This document shows positions 7,313-15,800 of a DNA stretch of 64,000 nucleotides, piece by piece. This DNA is from CAZABP01 sp964483245 (GTDB taxonomy: Bacteria > Planctomycetota > UBA1135 > UBA2386): the NCBI GenBank assembly GCA_964483245.1, contig CAZABP010000005.1, positions 112,825-176,824 of the forward strand, read 5' to 3'. The position numbers were made by a program, and so were the translations under genes. Below the pieces are notes generated by a model that was given only the letters and a program-made list of their open reading frames with translations, made no database searches and was not told the DNA's origin. Numbering within the stretch: the stretch's first letter is position 1; every line of letters begins with the position of its first letter.

Positions 7313-9502
7313 ATGCGCAGCCTCCCCCTCGTCTCGATCGTCGCCGTCTCCCTGCTCGCCGCCTGTTCGAGCAGCAAGAGTGGTTCTTCGCTGCAGATCC
7401 TGAACGCCGTGCTGTTCGACACCCGGACCGAGGTCGTCGTTGGTGGCGGGAGCTCGCCGGATGCCGTGCTCGTCGACCTGGACCTGGATGGGCGCCTCGA
7501 CCTGGCGATCGCGACCCATGCCGGCGCCGTCGAGCTGCAGTTCGGGCGCGGTGACGGGACGTTCGGCAACCCGCGCACGGTCGACGTCGTCGGCCGCCTG
7601 GTCTCGATCGCGTGTGGCGACCTGGATCGTGACGGCGATCCGGACCTCGTCGTGCTGCGCGGGGACGCGCTGCAGGCAACCGTGTTGCGCAACGATGGCG
7701 GTGGCACCTTCACGCGCGGTGCCGACCTCACGGTCCCGGAGAACGCGATCGAGGTGTTGATCGATGATCTGACCGCCGATGGCGATGCCGACCTCGTGAT
7801 CGCCGCGCTCGGCTCGCCGCAGCTCGCGCTGTTCCAAGGACAGGGCAACGGCTCGTTCTCGCCGGCGACCGCCCTGCCGCTGCCGGACGGCGCTTCCGGT
7901 CTCGCGAGTGCGACCGGCGAAGTGACCGGAGACGGCTGGCGCGACCTGATCGTGACCGACGCGTCGAACGACCGTGTGCTCGTGTACCCCGGCCAGAGCA
8001 GCGGCACGCTCGGCAGTCCGATCGCATATCCGGTCGGCGATGCGCCGGTCGCCGCGTCGGTAGGGGATCTCAACGGCGACGGCAAGGTCGACATCGCAGT
8101 CAGCAACCTCGGCGATGCGTCGTTGTCGTTGCTGCTGCAGGAGCAGGGTGGATTCCGGATCGAGCGGTTGGCGCTCGACGGCGCGCCCGGCCGCACGCTC
8201 GTCGGGGATGTGACTGGTGATCAGATTGCGGACATCGCGGTCTGCCGGCTCGATCAGCTGGCCGTCAGCGTGCTCGCGGGCCTGGGCGGCGGCCGCTATG
8301 CCGAGCCGGCGCAGCTCGGCTCCGGGGGCACGCCGACGCGTGTGTTGAGCGGCGACGTCGACGGCGACCAGCATGCGGATCTGGTCGCGACCGGCGGCGG
8401 GTTCGCGCGGCTCAGTCTGTGGCGCGCCGGGACCCCGCCCGGCCTGCGCGGCGCGGTCGATCACCCAGCGGGAATCGCCTCGCCTGCATTCGTCGTCGCG
8501 GCCGACTTCGATGGCGATGGGCGCAGCGAAGTCGCAGCCGGGGGTGCCGAGGGAACGGTCATCAGTTTCTTGCGCATCGAGCTGGATGCGAAGCCGTTCG
8601 CACGCTCGCAGGTGCTGCTGAGTGTCGATGTCGGCAGGCCGGTGTTCAACCTGACGCGAGGTGACTTCGACCGTGATGGGCGCATCGACATCGCCGTCTC
8701 GGCGGTCGGTGGCGTGCGGATCCTCGCCAACACGAGCACGCCGGGGCGTCTCGCGTTCGACCTCGTCCCGCCGAACGGATCCGGCGTGTTGGTGCCGGCC
8801 GTCGGTCCGTTCGAAGTCGTCGCTGCCGATCTGGATCTTGATGGCGACGACGACTTCGTCATCGCCGACGCCGGGGCCGGCAACGTGCTCGTGCTGCGCG
8901 CGCTACCAGGACGGTTCGAGTACGCCGCGACTGCGTTGAAGATCGCCGTCGACGGGATGCCGGGCGGACTCGCGATCGCCGACTTCACCGGCGATGGCTA
9001 TCCGGACATCGCCGTCAGCCGCCACCTCGCGGGCCGGATCTCGATCCTGCGCAATGACGGCGCCGCGGGCTTCATCGCGCACTCCGAGGTCCTCAGTGGC
9101 GCCGGACCGATCTACCTGCGCACTGCCGACTTCGACGAGGACGGCCGCGACGACCTCGTAGTCAGCAACGTCAATGCCGACGAAGTGCGCGTGCTGTTGT
9201 CGTCCGGCTACGGGTTCCGTCCGCTGCGGATCGCCGCCGGCGAGCGCCCGACCGCGCTGCTGACGCGCGATCTGAACCGGGACGGCAATGCCGACATCCT
9301 GGTCGCGTCGCTGCGCGGCGCGGACTTCCGGATCCTGCTCGGTGACGGGAACGGCGGCTTCCCGCGCATGCTGCCGTTCGCCGGTAGCTATCGCGCCGTC
9401 TCGGCGGATCTAGCTGACGTGAACGGCAATGGTCTGCTGGATCTGCTGCTCGGGTCGCTCGAGACGAATCGGGTCAGCGCGTACCGTAACGTCAGCCGCT
9501 GA
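7313..9502 (+). CDS. FG-GAP/VCBS repeat lipoprotein 1
   Basis: A 729-aa lipoprotein with a signal peptide ending LLAAC (Cys18), a Ser-rich linker, then repeats typical of FG-GAP/VCBS beta-propellers. Calcium-type loops such as DLDLDGRLDLAI, DLDRDGDPDLVV, DLNGDGKVDIAV, DFDGDGRSEVAA and DLNRDGNADILV recur about every 45-60 residues. The chain probably forms one or two propellers exposed at the cell surface or in the periplasm. Such proteins bind ligands or other proteins and are usually not enzymes. ATG 7313 is preferred to GTG 7304 because it starts a clean signal peptide. It is followed closely by a paralogue of almost identical length. Confidence 0.92.
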   Translation: MRSLPLVSIVAVSLLAACSSSKSGSSLQILNAVLFDTRTEVVVGGGSSPDAVLVDLDLDGRLDLAIATHAGAVELQFGRGDGTFGNPRTVDVVGRLVSIACGDLDRDGDPDLVVLRGDALQATVLRNDGGGTFTRGADLTVPENAIEVLIDDLTADGDADLVIAALGSPQLALFQGQGNGSFSPATALPLPDGASGLASATGEVTGDGWRDLIVTDASNDRVLVYPGQSSGTLGSPIAYPVGDAPVAASVGDLNGDGKVDIAVSNLGDASLSLLLQEQGGFRIERLALDGAPGRTLVGDVTGDQIADIAVCRLDQLAVSVLAGLGGGRYAEPAQLGSGGTPTRVLSGDVDGDQHADLVATGGGFARLSLWRAGTPPGLRGAVDHPAGIASPAFVVAADFDGDGRSEVAAGGAEGTVISFLRIELDAKPFARSQVLLSVDVGRPVFNLTRGDFDRDGRIDIAVSAVGGVRILANTSTPGRLAFDLVPPNGSGVLVPAVGPFEVVAADLDLDGDDDFVIADAGAGNVLVLRALPGRFEYAATALKIAVDGMPGGLAIADFTGDGYPDIAVSRHLAGRISILRNDGAAGFIAHSEVLSGAGPIYLRTADFDEDGRDDLVVSNVNADEVRVLLSSGYGFRPLRIAAGERPTALLTRDLNRDGNADILVASLRGADFRILLGDGNGGFPRMLPFAGSYRAVSADLADVNGNGLLDLLLGSLETNRVSAYRNVSR

Positions 9503-9602
9503 TCACGCCGCGCACGCGCGCGGCGGTGGTCCCGCCGATCTCCTGCCACGCAACTGCAATTGCAGCGAAGCGGGCTTCGTTGTTGCCGCTGATTCGACCC
9601 TT

Positions 9603-9608
9603 AGGAGG
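9603..9608 (+). promoter_or_regulatory. Strong Shine-Dalgarno AGGAGG
   Basis: A perfect AGGAGG sits 5 nt before the ATG at 9614 and fixes the start of the second FG-GAP lipoprotein. It stands out because most genes in this window have weak or no SD. Confidence 0.8.
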
Positions 9609-9613
9609 CAATC

Positions 9614-11806
9614 ATGCGTGCAACGACGACCGCGATGCTGGCACTGCTGGGCATCGCGACCGCGTGCGCCGACTCCGACTCCCGCCCTGCGGCGCTGAGT
9701 GCGCCACAGACGATCGGCATCGACGTGCGTGAAGACCTCACCCTCGCGGCCGCGACCAGCGCGGACGCGGTGCTGAGGGATTTCAACAACGACGGGATCC
9801 AGGATCTCGCGGTGGCCACGTTCGAGGGCACCGTGGAGGTCCGCTTGGGCAGGCCGCAGGGTGCGTTCGCCGGACCGATCGTCGTCGAACTGCCGGGCAA
9901 GCTGGCGGCACTGGCTGCCGGTGACCTCGACAACGACCACGACATCGACCTCATCGTGCTGCGCCAGGACAAGCAGCTGGTGACGTCGCTGGTCAATGAC
10001 GGGCGCGGCGGGTTCCACATCGCTGCGAACGCTGCGACGCCGCCGGAGCCGGTGGACGTCCTGCTCTGCCAGGCGATGGGAGATGCGAACCTCGACCTGG
10101 TCGTCTCCGCGCTCGGGTCCCCCGAGCTCGGCGTCTGCCCTGGCAAGGGGGACTGCTCGTTCCACGTGCCGACGATGCTGCCGATTCCGCCGGGCGTGAA
10201 CATGGTCGCAACCGTGGCCGGGGACCTGACCGGCGACGGCCGCGATGACCTCGTCGTCGTCGACTCCGACGGCGACATGATCTGGCTCTATCCCGGCTCC
10301 GCGATGGGCTTCGCGCCCTACCACGGCTTCGACGTCGGCGACGCTCCGGTCGCGGCCGCGATCGGCGACGTCAACCGCGATGGACGTGCCGACCTCCTCG
10401 TGGCAAACCTCGGTGACCGGAGCGTCAGCGTCATGCTCTGCAACGGCGAGCTGCCGGAGCTGTTCACGACGCACGTGCTCCCGGTCGAAGGTGCACCCGG
10501 TCGCCTCGCGGTCGGCGACGTGACTGGAGATGGCTTTGCGGATCTCGCCGTTGCGCTGTTCGGCGAGTTCGCGATCAGCCTGTTCCCGGGCCGTGCCGAC
10601 GGCACGCTCGATCGCCAGGTGCAGCTCGTTGCCGGTGGCATGCCGACGCGGCTGATGATCGGCGACGTCGACCGTGACGGCCGCGAGGATCTGCTCGCGA
10701 CGGGTGGCGTGTTCGGCAAGATCGGCATCTGGCGCGCGCGTCCACCGTTCGGCTTGACCGGCGCGCTCGCACACCCGACCGGCCTCGGCGAGGCCCCGTT
10801 CGTCGCAGTCGCCGACTACGACGCGGATGGCCGCAGCGAGATCGCGGTCGCCGGTGCGCACAGCCATCTGGTCGCGCTGCTGCGGATGGTCGACGAGACG
10901 AAGCCGTTCCCGCGGCTCGAGTCGATCGCGCAGATCGACGTCGGTCGTCCGGTGTTCCAGCTCACCAAGGGTGACCTGAACCACGACGGCAAGCTCGACC
11001 TGCTCGTGTCCGGGGTCGGTGGTCTGCGGGTCCTCGCGAACCGCAGCACGCCGGGGGCTCCCGCGTTCGAAGTCCTGCCGGTGCAGCCGCCTGGCGTGCT
11101 GTTCCCGGCCACGGCGCCGTTCGAGGTCGTGCCGATCGATCTCGAGGGAGATGGTCGGTTGGATCTCGTCGTCGCCGACTCCGGCGCCGACCAGGTCCTC
11201 GTGCTCCGGTCGCTCAACGACTGGTTCGAATACGACTGGCAGGCGATCCGACTGCCGGTCGACGGGATGCCTGGCGGCCTCGCGGTCGCCGACTTCACCG
11301 GCGATGGCTACGTCGACATCGCGGTCAGCCGCTACGAGGCGGGTCGCATCACGATCCTCGCCAACGACGGCTACGGCACGTTCCAGGGCCTGGCCGAGCT
11401 CCCGAGCGGAGCCGGTCCGATCTACCTGCGCACGGCCGACTTCGATGCGAACGGTTGGGCGGATCTCGTCGTCAGCGCCGTCAACGCCGGCGAAGTGCGC
11501 GTCTGGTTCTCGACCGTCAACGGGTTCCGCATGCTGGCGCTGCCGGCAGGCTCGCGGCCGACTGCGCTGCTGGCGCGGGACTTCAACGCGGACGGGCGGC
11601 CGGACATCCTGGTCGGCACGTTGAGCGGTGCCGAGTTCCGGCTGCTGCTCGGTGACGGGCGAGGCGGATTCCCGCGCGTGCAACTGCTGCCTGGCAGCTA
11701 CCGCGCGGTCTCGGCCGAGGTCGCCGACCTGACCGGCGACGGCAAGCACGAGCTGATCATCGGCTCGGTGCTGCAGGATCGGCTCGCGATCCTGCGCGGG
11801 CTCTGA
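9614..11806 (+). CDS. FG-GAP/VCBS repeat lipoprotein 2
   Basis: A 730-aa lipoprotein, co-linear paralogue of the preceding gene. The signal peptide ends IATAC (Cys18). The same calcium-loop repeats follow (DFNNDGIQDLAV, DLDNDHDIDLIV, DLTGDGRDDLVV, DVNRDGRADLLV, DFNADGRPDILV). Blocks such as DGMPGGLAxADFTGDGY and SGAGPIYLRTADFD are nearly identical in both proteins, so this is an old tandem duplication. It has two additional cysteines around 150-160 (ELGVCPGKGDCSF) that the paralogue lacks there, a possible disulfide. A strong SD gives a confident start. The 111-bp gap suggests co-transcription. Confidence 0.93.
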   Translation: MRATTTAMLALLGIATACADSDSRPAALSAPQTIGIDVREDLTLAAATSADAVLRDFNNDGIQDLAVATFEGTVEVRLGRPQGAFAGPIVVELPGKLAALAAGDLDNDHDIDLIVLRQDKQLVTSLVNDGRGGFHIAANAATPPEPVDVLLCQAMGDANLDLVVSALGSPELGVCPGKGDCSFHVPTMLPIPPGVNMVATVAGDLTGDGRDDLVVVDSDGDMIWLYPGSAMGFAPYHGFDVGDAPVAAAIGDVNRDGRADLLVANLGDRSVSVMLCNGELPELFTTHVLPVEGAPGRLAVGDVTGDGFADLAVALFGEFAISLFPGRADGTLDRQVQLVAGGMPTRLMIGDVDRDGREDLLATGGVFGKIGIWRARPPFGLTGALAHPTGLGEAPFVAVADYDADGRSEIAVAGAHSHLVALLRMVDETKPFPRLESIAQIDVGRPVFQLTKGDLNHDGKLDLLVSGVGGLRVLANRSTPGAPAFEVLPVQPPGVLFPATAPFEVVPIDLEGDGRLDLVVADSGADQVLVLRSLNDWFEYDWQAIRLPVDGMPGGLAVADFTGDGYVDIAVSRYEAGRITILANDGYGTFQGLAELPSGAGPIYLRTADFDANGWADLVVSAVNAGEVRVWFSTVNGFRMLALPAGSRPTALLARDFNADGRPDILVGTLSGAEFRLLLGDGRGGFPRVQLLPGSYRAVSAEVADLTGDGKHELIIGSVLQDRLAILRGL

Positions 11807-11843
11807 AGCCCTCTCCCAGCGTCGCGCCCGCCCGCGCACCCGC

Positions 11844-11849
11844 TAAGGT
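11844..11849 (+). promoter_or_regulatory. -10 element (TAAGGT) of a probably leaderless mRNA
   Basis: TAAGGT ends 9 nt before the ATG of the nucleotidyltransferase gene, and no SD is present. The spacing places transcription start at or next to the start codon. Confidence 0.45.
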
Positions 11850-11858
11850 GCGCGGGCG

Positions 11859-12812
11859 ATGGCGCCTACCGCTGATCTGATGGGAGTGATCCTTGCCGCT
11901 GGCAAGGGCACGCGGATGCAACCGTTCTCCGAGCGGTACCCGAAGCCGATCCTCCCGGTCGCCGGCAAGCCGCTGGTCGCGCATCAGCTCGAGACGATGG
12001 CGGCGCTCGGCATCCAGGATGTCGTGATCGTGATCGGACACCTGGGGCACGAGGTCGTGCGGGCGCTCGGCGACGGCTCGGCGTTCGGGCTGCGGCTGAC
12101 CTACGTCGAGCAGGGGGAGACGCTCGGGATCGCGCATGCGGTGTCGCGGCTCGAGGCGCATGTGGATCGGCCGTTCTTCCTGTTCCTCGGTGACATCTTC
12201 TTCGAGACGGAGAACCTCGGGGCGATGCTCGAGCGGATACGCGGACCGCAGCCGGCCGCCGCGGTGTTGGCGGTCAAGCGGGAGCCGGACCGCGCGGCGA
12301 TCCGGCGCAACTTCGTCGTCGAAGCCGGCCCGGACGGGCGGGTGACGCGCGTCATCGAGAAGCCGCGGTTCCCCAAGACGGACTTGAAGGGCTGCGGCAT
12401 CTACCTGTTCGACGTGACGTTCTTCGACGCGGTGCGCCGCACGCCGCGCACGGCGCTGCGCGACGAGTACGAGCTGACCGACGCGATCCAGATCTACATC
12501 GAGTACGGCTATCACGTCGCGGCGGCGGAGGTGATCCGCAACGACCTCAACCTCAGCTATGCGCACGATCTGCTCGATCTCAACCTGCGCTGGCTGGACG
12601 GCAGCGGGCAGTCACACTGGCGCGGCCGGCACGTGCAGGTGCACCCGGACGCGAAGCTGGAGCGCTGCGTGTTGATGGACCGCGTCGTCGTCGAGCATCC
12701 GATCCGGATGCGCGACTGCCTGGTGTTCACCGGCACGCACGTCGCGCACGCCCGCGACCAGGAACGGATGATCTTCACGCCGGACACCGAGATCCGGATC
12801 GAGGCGCGATGA
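11859..12812 (+). CDS. Sugar-phosphate nucleotidyltransferase (RmlA/GlmU-like)
   Basis: A 317-aa NTP-transferase that couples a sugar 1-phosphate to a nucleoside triphosphate. The N-terminal Rossmann motif GVILAAGKGTRM (9-20) is followed by KPILPVAGKPLV, the GLGHE-type region, the catalytic FLGDIFF aspartate loop and IEKPRFP. After about residue 245 a short region resembles a left-handed helix start (VHPDAKLERCVLMDRVVV), as in GlmU-like enzymes. The nucleotide and sugar are unknown. The start could instead be the ATG at 11880, directly before GVILAAG, but the -10 position favours 11859. It overlaps the next gene by ATGA. Confidence 0.88.
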   Translation: MAPTADLMGVILAAGKGTRMQPFSERYPKPILPVAGKPLVAHQLETMAALGIQDVVIVIGHLGHEVVRALGDGSAFGLRLTYVEQGETLGIAHAVSRLEAHVDRPFFLFLGDIFFETENLGAMLERIRGPQPAAAVLAVKREPDRAAIRRNFVVEAGPDGRVTRVIEKPRFPKTDLKGCGIYLFDVTFFDAVRRTPRTALRDEYELTDAIQIYIEYGYHVAAAEVIRNDLNLSYAHDLLDLNLRWLDGSGQSHWRGRHVQVHPDAKLERCVLMDRVVVEHPIRMRDCLVFTGTHVAHARDQERMIFTPDTEIRIEAR

Positions 12813-14395
12813 TCGCACTGGCGCTGTCGCTGGCGCTGCTGGCGCCGCAGGATCTCGTGATCCGCGGCGGCGAGGTCTGGACCGGCGCTGCGCCCTGGCG
12901 CGGTGACCTGGTCGTGCGCGACGGGCGTTTCACACAGGACCGGCCGTCCGCAGCAGCAGCGATCCTGCAGCTTCCGGCGGGTGCGTTCGTGATGCCCGGT
13001 CTCGGCGACGCCCATGGGCATCTGGCCGGCCTCGGCCGCAGCCTGGTCGAAGTGGATCTGGTCGGCGTGCGTACCTATGCCGAGCTGGTCGCGCGGACCG
13101 GCGCGCAGGCGCAGACGCAGGAGGACGGGAGCTGGGTGCGCGGGCGCGGCTGGGATCAGAACGACTGGCCGGGCGGCGCCTTCCCCACGCATCAGGAGCT
13201 CAGCACGGCCGTGCCGGACCATCCCGTGTTCCTGGTCCGGATCGATGGCCACGCGGCGCTGGTCAACGCGCGAGCGTTGCGGCTGGCCGGCATCGACCGC
13301 GCGACGCAGGATCCTCCTGGCGGCGAGATCCTGCGCGACGCGGATGGCGAGCCGACGGGGGTGCTGATCGACCGCGCGATGGCGTTGGTGACGCGCCATC
13401 TGCCGGAGACCGGCGCAGGCGAGCGCGAGCAGTTCTACCTGCGCGCGCAGCAGGCCTGCCTCGAAGCCGGCCTGACCTGCGTCCACGACGCCGGGGTTCC
13501 GGGTGACGACGTCGATCTGCTGCGCCGGTTGCACGCTGCGGGTCGCTGGCAGCTGCGCGTCTACGTCATGCTCGCGGCGCAGGAGACGGACCGGATCCGC
13601 CAAGGGCCCTGGCAGACGCCGGACCTGGTGTTGACGGTGCGCGCAGTCAAAGGGATGGCGGATGGCGCGCTCGGCTCACGCGGTGCGGTCCTGCTGCAGG
13701 AGTACTCCGACCGCCCCGGCCACCGCGGGCTGTTCGTGACGCCTAAGGCGGCGCTGCAGCCGCTCGCGCAGCTGTGCGCCGACCACGGCTTCCAGTTCTG
13801 CGTGCACGCGATCGGCGACCGCGCGAACCGCGACGTGCTGGAGGTGTTCGCCGCGACGCGCTTCGCCGAGGAGGCCCCGGCGCCGCGCTGGCGTGTCGAG
13901 CATGCGCAGATCGTGGCGCCGCCGGACTTCGCGCGGTTCCGCGACCTGGGCGTCGTCGCGTCGATGCAGCCCACGCACCTGACCTCCGACATGCCCTGGG
14001 CGCCGGCGCGGCTCGGGCCGGAGCGGGTGCGCGGCGCGTATGCGTTCCGCACGATGCTGGCGCACGAGGTCCCGCTCGCGTTCGGCTCCGACTTCCCGGT
14101 CGAGTCGCACGATCCACGCCGCGGGCTGTACGCCGCGCAGACGACGCGTCCGTGGGAAGGTGACGGCGCCGAGCTGCGAACCGACCAGAAGCTCTCGCTC
14201 GACGAGACGCTGCGCGCATTCACGCACGGCGTCGCGCACGCGGCGTTCCAGGAGCGCGAGCTCGGCACGATCGAGCCGGGCAAGCTCGCGGATCTGACGA
14301 TCTTCGACCGGCGGCCGACGCCGGAGCATCTGCACGAGGCTCGCGTGCTCGCGACCGTGATCGCGGGACGCGTGGTCCACCGCGACCTGCAATGA
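12809..14395 (+). CDS. Amidohydrolase family protein (YtcJ-like)
   Basis: A 528-aa metal-dependent hydrolase of the amidohydrolase superfamily. Metal ligands lie in GDAHGHL (H69, H71), and later blocks are HDAGVPG, KGMADGALGSRGA, CVHAIGDRANRDVLEVF, RVEHAQI and FGSDFPVESHDP with the catalytic Asp. The C-terminal ELGTIEPGKLADLTIFD is the usual composite beta-sandwich end. The short hydrophobic start (MIALALSLALLAPQ) looks like a signal peptide, so it may act outside the cytoplasm. Substrate unknown; YtcJ-like enzymes act on amides or formamides. It is coupled on both sides by ATGA overlaps. Confidence 0.9.
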   Translation: MIALALSLALLAPQDLVIRGGEVWTGAAPWRGDLVVRDGRFTQDRPSAAAAILQLPAGAFVMPGLGDAHGHLAGLGRSLVEVDLVGVRTYAELVARTGAQAQTQEDGSWVRGRGWDQNDWPGGAFPTHQELSTAVPDHPVFLVRIDGHAALVNARALRLAGIDRATQDPPGGEILRDADGEPTGVLIDRAMALVTRHLPETGAGEREQFYLRAQQACLEAGLTCVHDAGVPGDDVDLLRRLHAAGRWQLRVYVMLAAQETDRIRQGPWQTPDLVLTVRAVKGMADGALGSRGAVLLQEYSDRPGHRGLFVTPKAALQPLAQLCADHGFQFCVHAIGDRANRDVLEVFAATRFAEEAPAPRWRVEHAQIVAPPDFARFRDLGVVASMQPTHLTSDMPWAPARLGPERVRGAYAFRTMLAHEVPLAFGSDFPVESHDPRRGLYAAQTTRPWEGDGAELRTDQKLSLDETLRAFTHGVAHAAFQERELGTIEPGKLADLTIFDRRPTPEHLHEARVLATVIAGRVVHRDLQ

Positions 14396-15210
14396 ACGAC
14401 TACGCAGCGAAGCTCGCCGCGCTGCAGGCGCAGCTCGCGGCTCTGCCGGGTGCCGTCGTCGCGTTCTCCGGCGGCGTCGACTCGTCGATGTTGCTGCACC
14501 GGTGCGCCGGGGTCCTCGGCGCGAACGTGCTCGCGGTCACCGCCGACTCGGCGTCGTTGCCGCGCGCGGAGCTGGCCGAGGCGCAGGCGTTCACGGCCGG
14601 TCTCGGCGTGCGCCATGTGCTGCTCGCGACGCAGGAGCTGTCGCGTCCGGAGTACCGCCGCAACGATGGGCAGCGCTGCTATCACTGCAAGTCGGAGCTG
14701 TTCGCCGCGATCTCTGCGCAGCGCGGCAACCTCGGCGATCCGGCCTGGCCGGTGCTGTACGGCGCGATCGCCGACGATGCGCTCGACGACCGTCCCGGTG
14801 CGCGCGCCGCGAGCGAACACCGCGTGCTGGCCCCGCTGGCGGACTGCGGCTTCACCAAGGCAGACGTCCGTCGCTACAGCCGCGAGCACGGACTCGCGAC
14901 GGCGGAGAAGCCGGCGATGGCCTGTCTCGCGTCCCGCGTCGCCGCCGGGACTCCGGTGCTGCCGGAGTTGTTGGCGCGGATCGAGCAGGCGGAGGCTGCG
15001 CTGCGAGCGCTCGGCTTCCATGACCTGCGCGTCCGCCACCATGGCGACATCGCCCGGATCGAGGTCGGGCTGAGCGAGCTCGCGCATGCGATCGGTCCGG
15101 CGCGCGCGGCGATCCTGGCAGCGGTGCGCGCCGCCGGTTGGCGTCACGTCACGCTCGATCTGGCCGGTTACCGCGCCGGGTCGACGAACCCGGTGCGCGC
15201 CAACACCTGA
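14392..15210 (+). CDS. larE: ATP-dependent sacrificial sulfur transferase LarE
   Basis: A 272-aa PP-loop pyrophosphatase. LarE adenylates the carboxylate of the pyridinium dicarboxylate made by LarB and donates sulfur, leading to the nickel-pincer nucleotide cofactor. The ATP loop SGGVDSS is at 26-32; RCYHCK (96-100) and CLASRVAAGTPV follow. C178 aligns with the single sacrificial cysteine of Lactobacillus LarE, suggesting the sulfur-sacrificing class. larB lies far away at 57949-58707 on the other strand; larC is not in the window. The 3' end overlaps the convergent HEAT-like gene by 43 bp. Confidence 0.92.
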   Translation: MNDYAAKLAALQAQLAALPGAVVAFSGGVDSSMLLHRCAGVLGANVLAVTADSASLPRAELAEAQAFTAGLGVRHVLLATQELSRPEYRRNDGQRCYHCKSELFAAISAQRGNLGDPAWPVLYGAIADDALDDRPGARAASEHRVLAPLADCGFTKADVRRYSREHGLATAEKPAMACLASRVAAGTPVLPELLARIEQAEAALRALGFHDLRVRHHGDIARIEVGLSELAHAIGPARAAILAAVRAAGWRHVTLDLAGYRAGSTNPVRANT

Positions 15211-15800
15211 CCCCCCGGGCGTTGCTGCAACAGCGCCTGTGCGAACGCGCGCTCGGCCGGATCCGGATGCGTCCGCGCGACGCGTTCCGCCGCGCTGCGG
15301 TCGCCGCCGGCGACCAGCGCGAGCAGCGCGATCCGCCGCTCCGGCGTGGCGGTGGATTCCAGCGTGACCGCGAGCTGCGCACGGCCGGCCTCGTCCTGGC
15401 CCAGCGCCCACAGCAGCTCCTGCCGGACGCGCGGGCGCGCATCCGCCATCAGCGCGAGCAGCTCGCGATCGCCGGCGACACGGTCCAAGCGCGCGAGCGC
15501 CGCGATCGCATTGCCGGCGACCAGCGGGTCCGGATGCGTCAGCGCGATCTGGCGCAGCTGCGCGGCGTCGTCGTGCGTCGCTGCGCGGCAGGCACCGACG
15601 TAGTCGCGCATCTGCGCACGCGCCGGCAGCGTCTCACCGCGCTCTGCGGCGAGCAGCGGCGCGAGGCCGGGGAGCGCGGGGTCCGGTTGCCGGGCACTGC
15701 CGTCGGACCAGGACACGAGGCCGAGCCCGACGGCGATTCCACCCGCGGCGAGCACGCCGAGGGCGGCGCGACGCCGGCGCTCTGTCGTCACCGCGTTCAC
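15168..15800 (-). CDS. HEAT-repeat-like membrane-anchored protein
   Basis: A 210-aa protein with a basic N-terminus and one hydrophobic segment (about 11-30), so probably anchored in or exported across the inner membrane. From about 70 onward it consists of paired amphipathic helices with HEAT-like spacing (HPDPLVAGNAIAALARL, RPRVRQELLWALGQD, TPERRIALLALV). Function unknown; such scaffolds mediate protein contacts. Its ATG overlaps the stop of the 940-aa exoprotein gene, so the two are translationally coupled and likely act together. Its 3' end overlaps larE in convergent orientation. Confidence 0.75.
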   Translation of the reverse strand: MNAVTTERRRRAALGVLAAGGIAVGLGLVSWSDGSARQPDPALPGLAPLLAAERGETLPARAQMRDYVGACRAATHDDAAQLRQIALTHPDPLVAGNAIAALARLDRVAGDRELLALMADARPRVRQELLWALGQDEAGRAQLAVTLESTATPERRIALLALVAGGDRSAAERVARTHPDPAERAFAQALLQQRPGGQVLARTGFVDPAR

